From Croceicoccus estronivorus (GTDB taxonomy: Bacteria > Pseudomonadota > Alphaproteobacteria > Sphingomonadales > Sphingomonadaceae): DNA of 64,000 nt. The translations under genes and the position numbers were made by a program. Positions 44,993 through 54,108 of this stretch are shown one piece after another (position 1 is the stretch's first letter; each line of letters opens with the position of its first letter). The stretch is from positions 142,918 through 206,917 of the forward strand of contig NZ_JRQQ01000009.1 of the NCBI RefSeq assembly GCF_001625325.1, read 5' to 3'. The notes under the pieces are model-generated. The model was given only the letters and a program-made list of their open reading frames with translations. It was not told where the DNA came from and did not search any database.

Positions 44993-46030
44993 ATGAACAG
45001 GATCACGCCAGTTGTGTTGTGCGGTGGCGGGGGCACGCGATTGTGGCCGCGCAGCCGCTCGGCCCGGCCCAAACCGTTTCTGCCGTTGCTGGACGACGGA
45101 GGGACGCTGTTTGCCGCGACACTGGCGCGGTGTGCGGATCGCTCTCACTTCGCCCCGCCGCTGATCGTTGCCGGTGCGGCTCACCTGCCTTTCGTCCAGC
45201 AGGAGACTGACGGGATCGAAGGCGCGCGCGTCATTGTCGAGCCCACCATGCGCAACACCGCTGCCGCCATTGCGCTGGCGGCTCATCTCCTGCCTCGGGA
45301 TGCCGTGATACTGGTCTGCCCGAGCGACCACTTCATCGCCGACGTGTCAGCGTTCAGGAATGCGGTGGCCAAGGCCGCGCGGCTCGCCGGGGAAGGCTGG
45401 CTGGTGGCTTTCGGCATCACTCCCGATGAACCCGAGACCGGGTACGGCTACATCCGGCAGGGGGAGCCGCTGGGGGAGGGGTTCCACATCGCCAGCTTCG
45501 TTGAAAAGCCGGACCGGGCCCGGGCGGAGACGTTTCTGGCCGATGGCGGCTATAGCTGGAACGGCGGACTGTTCGCCTTTCGCGCTGGCGCCTTTCTCGA
45601 TGAGCTGGCCACGCATCGCCCGCAGATGGCGGCTTGCGTTGAACAAGCGGTAACGGGCGGAAGCACAGAGGGTGCCGCGTTCCATCCCCAGCGGGAAGCC
45701 TTCGAACGGATCGCGGCTGAATCCGTCGATTATGCGGTCATGGAAAACACGCGGAAGGCCGCGATGGTGCGGGTCGATATGGGCTGGTCCGACATTGGCA
45801 ACTGGAAAGCCCTGCATGCGGCGCGAGGGCACGATGCGGCCGGCAATACCGTGCGGGGAAATGCGGAGCTGGTCGATTGCCGCAATGTGATGGTGGACAG
45901 CGACGGGCCACGCATTTCCGTGATCGGCCTCGAAGACGTGATCGTGGTAGTCGATGGTGACGACATCCTGGTTACCAGTGCTGCGGGCGCACAACAGGTA
46001 GGGAAGCTCAAGGGGCCGTCCAGCCAATGA
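44993..46030 (+). CDS. Mannose-1-phosphate guanylyltransferase
   Basis: A 345-residue nucleotidyltransferase that makes GDP-mannose from mannose-1-phosphate and GTP. Motifs are VVLCGGGGTRLWPRSRSARPKPFLPLL, PTMRNTAAAIALAA, and the sugar site FVEKPDRARAE with WNGGLFAFRA. The stop overlaps the next gene start (ATGA). With the adjacent mannose-6-phosphate isomerase it supplies GDP-mannose for envelope polysaccharide or glycosylation. It is the monofunctional form without the C-terminal isomerase domain, the isomerase being the next gene. Confidence 0.94.
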   Translation: MNRITPVVLCGGGGTRLWPRSRSARPKPFLPLLDDGGTLFAATLARCADRSHFAPPLIVAGAAHLPFVQQETDGIEGARVIVEPTMRNTAAAIALAAHLLPRDAVILVCPSDHFIADVSAFRNAVAKAARLAGEGWLVAFGITPDEPETGYGYIRQGEPLGEGFHIASFVEKPDRARAETFLADGGYSWNGGLFAFRAGAFLDELATHRPQMAACVEQAVTGGSTEGAAFHPQREAFERIAAESVDYAVMENTRKAAMVRVDMGWSDIGNWKALHAARGHDAAGNTVRGNAELVDCRNVMVDSDGPRISVIGLEDVIVVVDGDDILVTSAAGAQQVGKLKGPSSQ

Positions 46031-46845
46031 AACTGGCCACTCGCATGGTGGAAAAGCCCTGGGGGCGCGATGTCCTGCCTGCTCCGTTCGACTGTGAGAC
46101 AGCAGGCCGGATCGGGGAAATCTGGTTCGAACCGCCACCGATGCTGGACGAATTGCTCGTCAAATACCTGTTTACCTCGGAAAAGCTCTCCGTTCAGGTC
46201 CATCCGGCGGCAGGAAAGCTGTCAGAAGCGCCATGCGGCAAGGAAGAATGCTGGCTGGTGATGGATGCCGAGCCTGGTGCTATGCTGGGCATTGGCTTCA
46301 CTGCGCCAGTCTCTCCCGAAACAATGCGTCGGGCCGCGTTGGATGGCTCGATTGAAAACATGCTGGCCTGGCATCCGGTGCGGGCGGGCGATTTCTTCTA
46401 TATTCCCGCCGGGACGGTTCATGCCATCGGAGGTGGGGTCAGCCTGATCGAGGTGCAGCTCAACTGCGATGTCACTTATCGGCTCTATGATTACGGCAGG
46501 CCGCGAGAGTTGCATCTCGACAAGGGAATCGGCGTGGCTTGCGGCGAGGCCTACGATCCTGCCTTGCACAGGGCTGTTCCTCCCTTTGGCAGTGTGTCGC
46601 TGGTCGATGGCCCGTATTTCCGTCTGGATCGCGTTGCAGGCGCGCCGGATGCAGACTGTACCAATCGTTATGCCGATGGGCCGCTGCTGGTTATCCCGCT
46701 GGCGGGCATGGTGACTGCCGCCGATCTGCCTGTCGCGCCCGGAGAATGCGCTGCACTCGATACGGTCGCGCACCTCGAGTGCGATCAGGATGCGCTGTGC
46801 CTGCTTGCGCAGCCCTGCAAAAGCGGGGATATGATAGCCGCGTGA
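46027..46845 (+). CDS. manA: Class I mannose-6-phosphate isomerase
   Basis: A 272-residue cupin-type isomerase converting fructose-6-phosphate to mannose-6-phosphate. The Zn ligands are likely in SVQVHPAAGKLSEAPCGKEECW and the His in IPAGTVHAIGGGVSLIEVQ. It is shorter than E. coli ManA and typical of the compact alphaproteobacterial form. The start overlaps the guanylyltransferase stop and its own stop overlaps the DUF2721 start. Confidence 0.92.
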   Translation: MKLATRMVEKPWGRDVLPAPFDCETAGRIGEIWFEPPPMLDELLVKYLFTSEKLSVQVHPAAGKLSEAPCGKEECWLVMDAEPGAMLGIGFTAPVSPETMRRAALDGSIENMLAWHPVRAGDFFYIPAGTVHAIGGGVSLIEVQLNCDVTYRLYDYGRPRELHLDKGIGVACGEAYDPALHRAVPPFGSVSLVDGPYFRLDRVAGAPDADCTNRYADGPLLVIPLAGMVTAADLPVAPGECAALDTVAHLECDQDALCLLAQPCKSGDMIAA

Positions 46846-47282
46846 TTGCCCATACGATTCAGCTCGCCCTTGCGCCCGTTTTCGTGCTGGTGGCGATCGG
46901 TAATATCATGAATATCCTGTCCACCCGGCTGGGCCGCATTGTCGATCGGTCGCGTTATCTGCTGGAGCGGCACGCGCAAACGCAGGGTGCCGATCATGAC
47001 GATGTCGTGCGTGAAATCCGCATGCTCGACCGGCGCATTGCCACGATTGGACGGGCGATACTCTCGCTGGTACTCAGCGGCCTGACCGTGGGGCTGGTCG
47101 TGGCGATGCTGTTTCTCGACCGGATGATGGCGTTCGACTTGCAGCCGGCGACTGCCGCCGCCTTTATCCTTGCCATCGTGCTGCTGATGTATGCGCTGCT
47201 GCTGTTCCTGCGGGAAACGCGCATGGCATCGGCCAGCTTGCGGATTCCGCACACGTTCCTCGAATGGGAACGGGAGCTTTAA
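46842..47282 (+). CDS. DUF2721 membrane protein
   Basis: A 146-residue membrane protein. It opens MIAHTIQLALAPVFVLVAIGNIMNILSTRLGRIVDRSR and has two further spans (ILSLVLSGLTVGLVVAMLF, AAFILAIVLLMYALLLFL). This fits DUF2721, a family of unknown function. GTG 46842 overlaps the isomerase stop by four bases (GTGA), so it may be expressed with the mannose genes. Confidence 0.85.
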   Translation: MIAHTIQLALAPVFVLVAIGNIMNILSTRLGRIVDRSRYLLERHAQTQGADHDDVVREIRMLDRRIATIGRAILSLVLSGLTVGLVVAMLFLDRMMAFDLQPATAAAFILAIVLLMYALLLFLRETRMASASLRIPHTFLEWEREL

Positions 47283-47319
47283 CGCTGTCTGCGGCAGTGG
47301 TGGATCGCAGTGCCGGAGA

Positions 47320-47616
47320 TCAGGCCAGCAGCTTCTGGCCCTGTTCCTTCACGGTTCCGGAGATCATCGGTTCGATAAAGCTCAGCGCGAGAGGAAGCGC
47401 GAGGTCGATCACGACTTGTCCATCCTCGATCACGATATTGCCATTCAGATTCTGGCCCATGGCTGAAATGCTGAGGTTCACGCGGTCGTCGCTGACCCAT
47501 TCAGTTTTTACATCGGCCATGCCGCCCGGAACATTACCGGTCAGGTCCTGCGCGCGCTCATGCAGGCGCCGACGAACTTCTTCCCGAGTCAGGTCATGGG
47601 GCAGGGTAACGCGCAT
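47320..47616 (-). CDS. Polyhydroxyalkanoic acid system (PHA granule) family protein
   Basis: A 98-residue protein matching the small PHA-granule-regulation family: MRVTLPHDLTREEVRRRL, then a beta-rich DLALPLALSFIEPMISGTVKEQGQKLL. AAGGA lies 10 bases before ATG 47616. Members are linked to PHA granules but their biochemistry is unclear, and no PHA gene is nearby. It is convergent with DUF2721 and divergent from the DUF389 gene. Confidence 0.75.
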   Translation of the reverse strand: MRVTLPHDLTREEVRRRLHERAQDLTGNVPGGMADVKTEWVSDDRVNLSISAMGQNLNGNIVIEDGQVVIDLALPLALSFIEPMISGTVKEQGQKLLA

Positions 47617-47720
47617 GCACTTGTGATCCTTGCTGCAATTGGCCGATTTGGCGATAGAGTGACAGCGGAACGCGAGCGGGGAAAGAGCTTTTTGGCAACC
47701 ACCGCCCGGAAGGAGACATG

Positions 47721-49232
47721 ATGGCGAGCAATCCACCTGAAACGCGGGCGCATTCGTTTACCCGCGTGGTGCTCAGTTGGCGGCAATGGTGGCGCAAGGC
47801 CGTGGTCGGGACAGTCGACCAGGCCGACGTGATCAACCGGCGGCGGCAGGAATGCAGCCTGTCGGCGCGCTATCTGTTCATGCTGTCGATGTCGGCGGGG
47901 ATTGCGATCCTCGGCCTGCTGCTGTCTTCGCCGGCAGTGGTCATCGGCGCCATGCTGCTGTCGCCGCTGATGGACCCGATCATGGGGGTGGGATTCGCGC
48001 TCGCCATCGGTGATTTTCACTGGTTGAAACAAGCCGGACGCTCGCTGTTGGTCGGGACGCTGCTGGCGATCCTGTTTTGCGCCTTCGTTGTGCTGCTCTC
48101 GCCATTGCAGACGGTAACGGCGGAAATCGCCGCTCGCACAAGGCCCAACCTGTTCGATCTCGGGGTGGCGTTGTTTTCGGCTCTTGCCGGTACGTATGCG
48201 ATGATCCGGGGGCGGGAAGGCACTGTTGTCGGTGTCGCCATCGCGACCGCCTTGATGCCGCCGCTGGCAGTTGTCGGTTTCGGTCTCGCTACTCTCAACT
48301 GGACGGTGTTTACAGGCGCCCTGCTGTTGTTTGTCACCAACCTTGTGACGATCGCGCTGACCGCGGCGTTGATGGCACGGGCATACGGGTTCCGCACCAG
48401 CCTGACCGAACGCCAGACCCAGTTGCAGGCTCTCGCGATCATGGCCGTGTTTATCGCGCTGGCCATCCCGCTCGGCATTTCGCTGCGCCAGATTGCATGG
48501 GAAGCGCAGGCTTCGCGCACTATTCGGGGGGAACTCCTCGACGAATTCGATAACAATGCCCGCCTTTCGCAGATCGACATCAATTTCGATGCCGAGCCTG
48601 TGACAATCGCTGCAACCGTTCTGACGCCGACAATTCGCAGCGATGCGGAAGAAGCGGCCGGACGGGCGATCCGGCGCCAGTTGGGGCAAGCGGTGGAAAT
48701 TTCGATTACACAATATCAGGTCGGCATCGGCGCAAAGGCAGCGGAGGAAGCGCAATTGGCTGCGGCGCGCGCGCGCGAGGCGGCGGACCGCCAGAGGGCG
48801 GAAGAATTGTCTGTCCGGCTCGCACTGGTAGCCGGTGTTGCGGAAAAGGACGTGTTGCTTGATCGGGAGCGTCGCCATGCGTTGGTTACGGCCAAACCGC
48901 TTACGGGCGCAGGGCTGGCCACCTATCGCGAGCTGGAGGGGCGGATCGCTGCGACGGAGCCGGAATGGACTATCGAGTTGCGCCCGCCTGCCAGGCCCTT
49001 ACCCGCCATTGAGTTCGACGATGGCGAGCCGACCCCGCAAGGCGCAGACGCGATTGCTCTGATTGGCTGGGCCGCGCAGCGGCTCGGTGCGCCCGTCATC
49101 CTTTCGGGCGGAGAAACGGATGTGAAGCGCGCAGCCGAACTGCTGGATGGGCAGGGGATCGTCACGCGCGAAGAAACGGCCTCTGGCAGGGACGGCAAGG
49201 TTACTGCCCGCTGGGGCGCGCCGGGGGATTGA
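47721..49232 (+). CDS. DUF389 membrane protein
   Basis: A 503-residue protein. The N-terminal half has about six membrane segments, including AGIAILGLLLSSPAVVIGAMLLSPLMDPIMGVG, which is the DUF389 signature. The C-terminal half is soluble, with a coiled-coil-like Ala/Glu-rich stretch (EEAQLAAARAREAADRQRAEE) and an OmpA/BON-like end. GGAAGGAG lies five bases before ATG 47721 and two before ATG 47718. The function is unknown. Confidence 0.85.
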   Translation: MASNPPETRAHSFTRVVLSWRQWWRKAVVGTVDQADVINRRRQECSLSARYLFMLSMSAGIAILGLLLSSPAVVIGAMLLSPLMDPIMGVGFALAIGDFHWLKQAGRSLLVGTLLAILFCAFVVLLSPLQTVTAEIAARTRPNLFDLGVALFSALAGTYAMIRGREGTVVGVAIATALMPPLAVVGFGLATLNWTVFTGALLLFVTNLVTIALTAALMARAYGFRTSLTERQTQLQALAIMAVFIALAIPLGISLRQIAWEAQASRTIRGELLDEFDNNARLSQIDINFDAEPVTIAATVLTPTIRSDAEEAAGRAIRRQLGQAVEISITQYQVGIGAKAAEEAQLAAARAREAADRQRAEELSVRLALVAGVAEKDVLLDRERRHALVTAKPLTGAGLATYRELEGRIAATEPEWTIELRPPARPLPAIEFDDGEPTPQGADAIALIGWAAQRLGAPVILSGGETDVKRAAELLDGQGIVTREETASGRDGKVTARWGAPGD

Positions 49233-49253
49233 CCGGCGCGTGGCGGCCGCCGA

Positions 49254-50993
49254 TTATGCCGCTTCGAGCAGCTTGTAGGGTTCGATTTCCCCGGAAAGAT
49301 ACAGTTTCTTGGCCTTGGCGCGGCTGAGCTTGCCTGAGCTCGTGCGGGGCAGTGTCCGCGGCGGTACCAGCTCGACCACGCAGTTCATGCCGGTGATGGA
49401 GCGAACCTTGTCGCGGATCTGGTCACGCAATTCGATCCGCTTGTCCGGGTCGGAAACGCGGCAGTGAACCAGCACGGCGGGTGCTTCCTCGCCATTTTCC
49501 GTCTCGACCGCGAATGCGGCAATGTCGCCGTGGTTGAAGCCGGGCAGCTGTTCCACTGCCCACTCGATATCCTGTGGCCAATGGTTCTTGCCATTGATGA
49601 TGATCATGTCCTTCGCCCGGCCGACAATGAACAGATAGCCATCGGCCATATAGCCCATGTCGCCGGTATCGAGCCAGCCATCCACGAGACATTCGTCGGT
49701 GGCCTCGGGATCGCGGAAATAGGAATGCATGACGCTGGGGCCCTTGCACCAGACCTTGCCGATCTGGTGGTCGGCCTTGAGCTGACCGCTTTCGCCCCGG
49801 ATCTCGACAGTCATGTCCTTGACTGCCTTGCCGCAGTTGACGATCGCGCGATATCGGGCCGGGCGGGAAAGGTCGCGCGGGGTGCCGGACAGGCGCTCTT
49901 CCTCGACCAGTTCGACGCGAATACCCTCACCCGGTGGCATGATCGTGACGGCCAGAGTGGCTTCGGCAAGGCCATAGCTGGGCAGGAATGCCGAAGCTCT
50001 GAACCCCGCCTCGGCGAAGGCGTTGACGAAGCCCTGCATGACATCTGGCCGGATCATGTCGGCACCATTGCCCGCAATCCGCCAGCGAGACAGGTCGAAC
50101 CGTTCGGATACATGGCTCTGGCTGGAAATGCGGCGAGCACAGATATCGTAGCCGAATGTGGGGGAATAGGAGAGGGTGGTACCCGAATTGCGGCTGATGA
50201 GGTCAAGCCAGGCGAGGGGGCGGCGGGCGAAATCCTCGGTTTTCAGATAGTCGGTCGAAACCTGATTGGCGATTGGCGAGAGCAGGCAGCCGACCAATCC
50301 CATATCATGATACCACGGCAACCACGAAACGCAGCGATCGAGCGGCTCCAGCTTCATGCCGATGCCATGTCCGGCAAGATTGTTGAGCAGGGCCTCGTGC
50401 GTTACGGCGACACCGTGCGGGAAACGCGTCGAGCCGCTGGAATACTGAAGATAGCAAATGTCTCCAGACTGCTGTTCCGGCAATGCGCAGTCCGCAGCTT
50501 CGCCAGCATGAAAGTCGTCATAAGTGACGCCATCGCAACCCTGCCTTGCGGCTGCCGCACCGGCCATTTCAGCGATTTCGGAGGGGTAGAGCAGCATCGC
50601 GGGGTCGGAACTGGCAAGTTGGACCGCAAGCTGGTCTATATAATTGTCCTTGCCGCCGAAGCTGGTCGGCAATGGCAGGGGCACCGGCCATGCGCCGGCA
50701 TAGATCGAACCGCAGAACAAGGCGGCGAAGTCCACACCCGTTTCCGCCACGAGGGCAATGCGGTCGCCAGGTTTGATGCCGCGCGCGATAAGGCGGCGCG
50801 CGGTGATCAGCGCATCCTCGCGTAATTCCGCATAGGGATAAACCCGTGCGAGATTGCCGCGCGGATCATGAAAATTAAGTCCGCGGCTACCTTTTGCGGC
50901 ATAATCCAGGGCTTCACCAAATGTGGCGAAATCTGAAAAGCGGCGCTCTAACGCACAATGGTTCGGCGTCGGCTGAAGGGCGTCGTCGGTCAT
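49254..50993 (-). CDS. Fatty acyl-AMP ligase
   Basis: A 579-residue ANL-family ligase of the FAAL type, which forms acyl-AMP and hands the acyl group to a carrier protein rather than CoA. It has the YLQYSSGSTRFPHGVAVTHEAL P-loop, CVSWLPWYHDMGLVG, YGLAEATLAV, and GWLDTGDMGYMADGYLFIVGRAKDMIIINGKN. The Lys of the C-terminal catalytic loop is in RTSSGKLSRAKAK. No polyketide synthase or carrier protein is encoded nearby, so its partner lies elsewhere. ATG 50993 diverges from recX. Confidence 0.9.
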   Translation of the reverse strand: MTDDALQPTPNHCALERRFSDFATFGEALDYAAKGSRGLNFHDPRGNLARVYPYAELREDALITARRLIARGIKPGDRIALVAETGVDFAALFCGSIYAGAWPVPLPLPTSFGGKDNYIDQLAVQLASSDPAMLLYPSEIAEMAGAAAARQGCDGVTYDDFHAGEAADCALPEQQSGDICYLQYSSGSTRFPHGVAVTHEALLNNLAGHGIGMKLEPLDRCVSWLPWYHDMGLVGCLLSPIANQVSTDYLKTEDFARRPLAWLDLISRNSGTTLSYSPTFGYDICARRISSQSHVSERFDLSRWRIAGNGADMIRPDVMQGFVNAFAEAGFRASAFLPSYGLAEATLAVTIMPPGEGIRVELVEEERLSGTPRDLSRPARYRAIVNCGKAVKDMTVEIRGESGQLKADHQIGKVWCKGPSVMHSYFRDPEATDECLVDGWLDTGDMGYMADGYLFIVGRAKDMIIINGKNHWPQDIEWAVEQLPGFNHGDIAAFAVETENGEEAPAVLVHCRVSDPDKRIELRDQIRDKVRSITGMNCVVELVPPRTLPRTSSGKLSRAKAKKLYLSGEIEPYKLLEAA

Positions 50994-51134
50994 ATGTTTG
51001 CTTAACCTACTGGTTTGGCTCGTTATTTTGGGCGATTTTCGCTCTTGATACAAGGCGTCATAGCATCTCCAACCCACCACGGCCGTGCTGCACGGCTCTT
51101 CCATTCCAACGGGACTGTGGCACGAATAAGGCCA

Positions 51135-51698
51135 ATGGTTAAGCATGAACACTCTGGCACCCGCAAACGGCGCCTGCCCAAACCCCTGGATGAAAGGCGT
51201 CTGGAGGAGCTGGCGCTGGCCTATGTCGCCCGTTTCGCGACGAGCGCGGCAAAGCTGGAAGCGTACCTTGCACGCAAGTTGCGGGAGCGGGGTTGGGCCG
51301 GCGAGGATGCGGCCGATATTGGCGGGCTGGTCGCCCGTTATGCCGAACGGGGTTACGTGGACGATGCGGTTTACGCGCGTATGCGGGCCGGTGGGCTGCT
51401 GCGCCGCGGTTATGGCCCGCGCCGGATCAGCCAGACACTCGGCGCTGCCGGTATCTCTGACGCAGTGCAGGAAGAGGTTCTCCCCAGCGAGGCGGAGCAA
51501 CGCAGGGCTGCGCTGGCCATGGCGCGAAAGCGTCGTTTCGGGCCCTTTGGGCTGGAAGCGCCTGACATGGCCAAACGTGAAAAGCAGATTGCGGCAATGC
51601 TGCGGGCAGGCCATGAGCTGACAAATGTCCTGCCCCTGATCGGTGCAGACAGTGCGGATGCGGCCGAAAACTGGGTGCTGGAGGCCGAAGAGGAGTAG
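51135..51698 (+). CDS. recX: RecX-family regulatory protein
   Basis: A 187-residue RecX-type protein: three-helix repeats with YLARKLRERGWAGED, ARYAERGYVDDAVYARMRAGGLLRRGYGPRRISQTL, and RRAALAMARKRRFGPFG. RecX modulates RecA filaments. ATG 51135 is preceded by AAGG only. recA is not in the window. The stop lies five bases before the DUF192 start and probably the two are cotranscribed. Confidence 0.85.
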   Translation: MVKHEHSGTRKRRLPKPLDERRLEELALAYVARFATSAAKLEAYLARKLRERGWAGEDAADIGGLVARYAERGYVDDAVYARMRAGGLLRRGYGPRRISQTLGAAGISDAVQEEVLPSEAEQRRAALAMARKRRFGPFGLEAPDMAKREKQIAAMLRAGHELTNVLPLIGADSADAAENWVLEAEEE

Positions 51699-51702
51699 AA
51701 AC

Positions 51703-52179
51703 ATGCGTGTTTGGCTTGCTGCTGCGGCTCTGCTGGCCGCCTGCTCACCGGGGGCGGGCGAAAGTGCGTCGCCTGCTTCGCAGCCCCCAGCGGCCGTTCA
51801 TCCGGCCTCCGGCCTGAAAGTCATCCCGTTGACGGTTTCCAACGCAGGCACGACTCACCGATTCAGCGTGGAGGTTGCCCGGACAGGGGAGGAACAGGCG
51901 CAAGGCCTCATGTTCCGGACGCAGATGGGCGCGGATGAGGGCATGTTGTTCCCTTTCGAGCCGCCTCGGCAGGTCAGCTTCTGGATGAAGAATACGGTAA
52001 TTCCGCTCGACATCATTTTCGTCGGAACCAATGGACGCGTCAGCAATATCGCCGCCAATGCCGAACCTTATTCGCTAGTGCCGCGCTCCTCGGCAGGCCC
52101 TGTGGAAGCCGTTCTGGAGCTGAATGGCGGGCGTGCGGAGGAACTGGGTATCGTGCCCGGCACTCGGGTCGAGTGGTGA
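51703..52179 (+). CDS. DUF192 lipoprotein
   Basis: A 158-residue exported protein. The N-terminus is a lipoprotein signal, MRVWLAAAALLAACSPG, with Cys at the lipobox. The DUF192 core follows: FSVEVARTGEEQAQGLMFRTQMGADEGMLFPFEPPRQVSFWMKNTVIPLDIIFV. The function is unknown, though the family is widespread. AGGAG lies upstream, and the gene follows recX by five bases. Confidence 0.9.
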   Translation: MRVWLAAAALLAACSPGAGESASPASQPPAAVHPASGLKVIPLTVSNAGTTHRFSVEVARTGEEQAQGLMFRTQMGADEGMLFPFEPPRQVSFWMKNTVIPLDIIFVGTNGRVSNIAANAEPYSLVPRSSAGPVEAVLELNGGRAEELGIVPGTRVEW

Positions 52180-52218
52180 GGCTTGCCGCAGGGGCGAACA
52201 CAAGCTAACGCGCGGTTC

Positions 52219-52617
52219 ATGGGAATCCTCTCGAAGATCTTCACCTGGTGGGACGGCGGCACCATTGGTACGCTGATCAACAGCGCTCTCACGGGCGAGC
52301 AAGTCGGCACCGATGCGCAGGGCAATCGCTATTTCCGGTCGAAAAAGCCGGGCCCTCTCGGGCGAGAGCGGCGGTGGGTTCTGTACAATGGCATCAATGA
52401 TTCGAGCCGGGTTCCGGCCGAATGGCATGGCTGGTTGCACGGCGCTTTCGATGACGTGCCGGAGAGCCACTTGCCCCCGCCGAAGATCTGGGAAGTCGAA
52501 TATACGCCGAATGCCACGGGAACCCCGCAGGCCTATCGCCCGCAAGGCGCTCTGGAACGCGGTGGCAAGCGTGCGGCTGCGACAGGCGACTACGAAGCCT
52601 GGGCCCCGGATTCCTGA
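52219..52617 (+). CDS. NADH:ubiquinone oxidoreductase subunit NDUFA12-like
   Basis: A 132-residue accessory complex I subunit of the NDUFA12 family. Segments are KIFTWWDGGTIGTLINSAL, GTDAQGNRYFRSKK, RRWVLYNGINDSSRVPAEWHGWLHG, and KIWEVEYTPNATGTPQAYRPQGAL. Alphaproteobacteria share this subunit with mitochondria. The DUF2155 gene follows after two bases, an order common in this group. Confidence 0.93.
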   Translation: MGILSKIFTWWDGGTIGTLINSALTGEQVGTDAQGNRYFRSKKPGPLGRERRWVLYNGINDSSRVPAEWHGWLHGAFDDVPESHLPPPKIWEVEYTPNATGTPQAYRPQGALERGGKRAAATGDYEAWAPDS

Positions 52618-52619
52618 CC

Positions 52620-53234
52620 ATGTGGCGGTTCCGGCCGTCGAGGTGCGCCGCGGTCCTTCCGCTTGTGGCGCTGGCGGGTTTGCTTGCGGCTTGTTCCGGG
52701 GATTCAGGATCGTCCGCAGCGGATGAAACCGAAGTTCCAAAGGAACTGGCCGGTGAACTGGCCAAGGCACCGCCGGTTGTCACCTCTGAAATCGGCACAC
52801 CGCTGGCAGAGCGGGTGGCGACTATCGGGATACTCAACAAGCGGAATAACCTCACGCAGGATATCACGCTGAAACCGGGCGAGGCGAAGCGGGCGGGTAA
52901 CGTAATCGTCAAGCTGGCGAGTTGCGAACGGACCGCGCCGTGGGAATCGCCGCCGGAGACTGGTGCTTTCGTTCAGGTGCTGGTGCAACAGCGCGCCACT
53001 GTCGATGAACCTCTGCGCTGGCACAAGGTGTTCTCAGGCTGGTTGTTCAAGAACTCGCCGTCCCTGAATGTGGTCGAACACCCTATCTACGACGTGTGGG
53101 TCAAGGATTGCGCAATGAACTTCCCGGGGGAAGATGCCCCGGCTGCTTCTGCTGCCCCGGCGCGCGCTTCCCCGGCTTCGGCCAGCACTGCGGCAAATCC
53201 TTCCGGTAGCGAGGACCAGGGCGAGCCCCGCTGA
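52620..53234 (+). CDS. DUF2155 lipoprotein-like protein
   Basis: A 204-residue exported protein. A lipoprotein signal (PLVALAGLLAACSG) is followed by the DUF2155 core: VATIGILNKRNNLTQDITLKPGEAKRAGNVIVKLASCERTAPWESPPETGAFVQVLVQQ, and WLFKNSPSLNVVEHPIYDVWVKDC. The last 35 residues are low-complexity (Ala/Pro/Ser) and overlap the convergent Aat gene on the other strand by 148 bases. The function is unknown; it often sits next to NDUFA12. Confidence 0.9.
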   Translation: MWRFRPSRCAAVLPLVALAGLLAACSGDSGSSAADETEVPKELAGELAKAPPVVTSEIGTPLAERVATIGILNKRNNLTQDITLKPGEAKRAGNVIVKLASCERTAPWESPPETGAFVQVLVQQRATVDEPLRWHKVFSGWLFKNSPSLNVVEHPIYDVWVKDCAMNFPGEDAPAASAAPARASPASASTAANPSGSEDQGEPR

Positions 53235-53821
53235 TCCTGCGCCTTACGCAGCAGATCAAGATAGTCTTCCTGAGGGATCTCTATTGCGCCGAGTGAGGCG
53301 AGATGCTCGGTGATGAACTGGCAATCCAGCAATCGGGCGCCTGCATGGCGCAATGCGACCACCAGCCAGGCCAGGGCAACCTTGGAAGCATCGGTTGCGC
53401 GGCTGAACATGCTTTCACCGCAGAAGACGCGGTCGAAACCGACGCCGTACAGCCCGCCGACCAGTTGCTCGTCCTGCCAGCATTCAATCGAATGTGCGTG
53501 GCCTGCGGTGTGGAGCGCGTGATAACTCGCGGTAATCTTCTCGTTGATCCAGCTGTCGGGATGGCCTGGACGCGGCGCGGCGCAGGCTGCGATGACTTCC
53601 TCGAAGGCGGCATTACAGGTGACGGTAAAGCGGTTGCCTTTGAGAACCTTGGCCAGCGACCGGGAACAGTGGAAGGCATCGAGCGGCAGGATCGCGCGCT
53701 GCTTTGGCTCAATCCAGAAAATGTCCGGATCGTCGCGGGAATCGGCCATCGGAAAGATTCCGCTGCGATAGGCTGTCAGCAGCAGATCCGTTGGGATGAT
53801 CGAGGATACCGGCGCATGCAC
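53087..53821 (-). CDS. aat: Leucyl/phenylalanyl-tRNA-protein transferase
   Basis: A 244-residue N-end rule transferase that adds Leu or Phe to proteins starting with Arg or Lys. The family core is present: LLTAYRSGIFPMAD, IFWIEPKQRAILPLDAFHCSRSL, GHAHSIECWQDEQLVGGLYGVGFDRVFCGESMFSR, and DCQFITEHLASLGA. After QEDYLDLLRKA the chain continues for about 50 residues of low complexity, encoded opposite the tail of the DUF2155 gene. AGGAG lies three bases before ATG 53821. Confidence 0.92.
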   Translation of the reverse strand: MHAPVSSIIPTDLLLTAYRSGIFPMADSRDDPDIFWIEPKQRAILPLDAFHCSRSLAKVLKGNRFTVTCNAAFEEVIAACAAPRPGHPDSWINEKITASYHALHTAGHAHSIECWQDEQLVGGLYGVGFDRVFCGESMFSRATDASKVALAWLVVALRHAGARLLDCQFITEHLASLGAIEIPQEDYLDLLRKAQDQRGSPWSSLPEGFAAVLAEAGEARAGAAEAAGASSPGKFIAQSLTHTS

Positions 53822-53943
53822 TCCTGCAATCTAGCAGATGCCGCACATGCGGGGAATGCGCAGTTTTTTGCGTCTTACGCCGTTCGACAGCGGAAGCCGC
53901 CTTGCCAAGGCGGCGGGTTCGCACTACAGGCCCAACCGCCTGC

Positions 53944-54019
53944 AGGAGTGTAGCTCAGTTGGTAGAGCATCGGTCTCCAAAACCGAGGGCCGCGGGTTCG
54001 AATCCTGCCACTCCTGCCA
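53944..54019 (+). tRNA. tRNA-Trp (CCA anticodon)
   Basis: A 76-base tRNA with a seven-base acceptor stem (AGGAGTG/CACTCCT), discriminator G and an encoded 3' CCA. The anticodon loop CTCCAAA carries CCA, reading UGG (Trp). The T arm TTCGAAT is intact. It lies upstream of secE-nusG, its usual place in many proteobacteria. Confidence 0.97.
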
Positions 54020-54065
54020 TTTCCTCCATTTAAGCCGCGCGAATCGGGAACTCCGCGACGAAGCG

Positions 54066-54088
54066 TGCGTTTTGCCCGACAGAACGCA
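54066..54088 (+). terminator. Stem-loop after tRNA-Trp
   Basis: TGCGTTTTG pairs with CAGAACGCA (nine pairs, one wobble) around CCCGA, followed by ACTTTATTG. It may end tRNA transcription or protect the 3' end; the U-run is weak. Confidence 0.4.
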
Positions 54089-54108
54089 ACTTTATTGAGG
54101 AGATGGCC

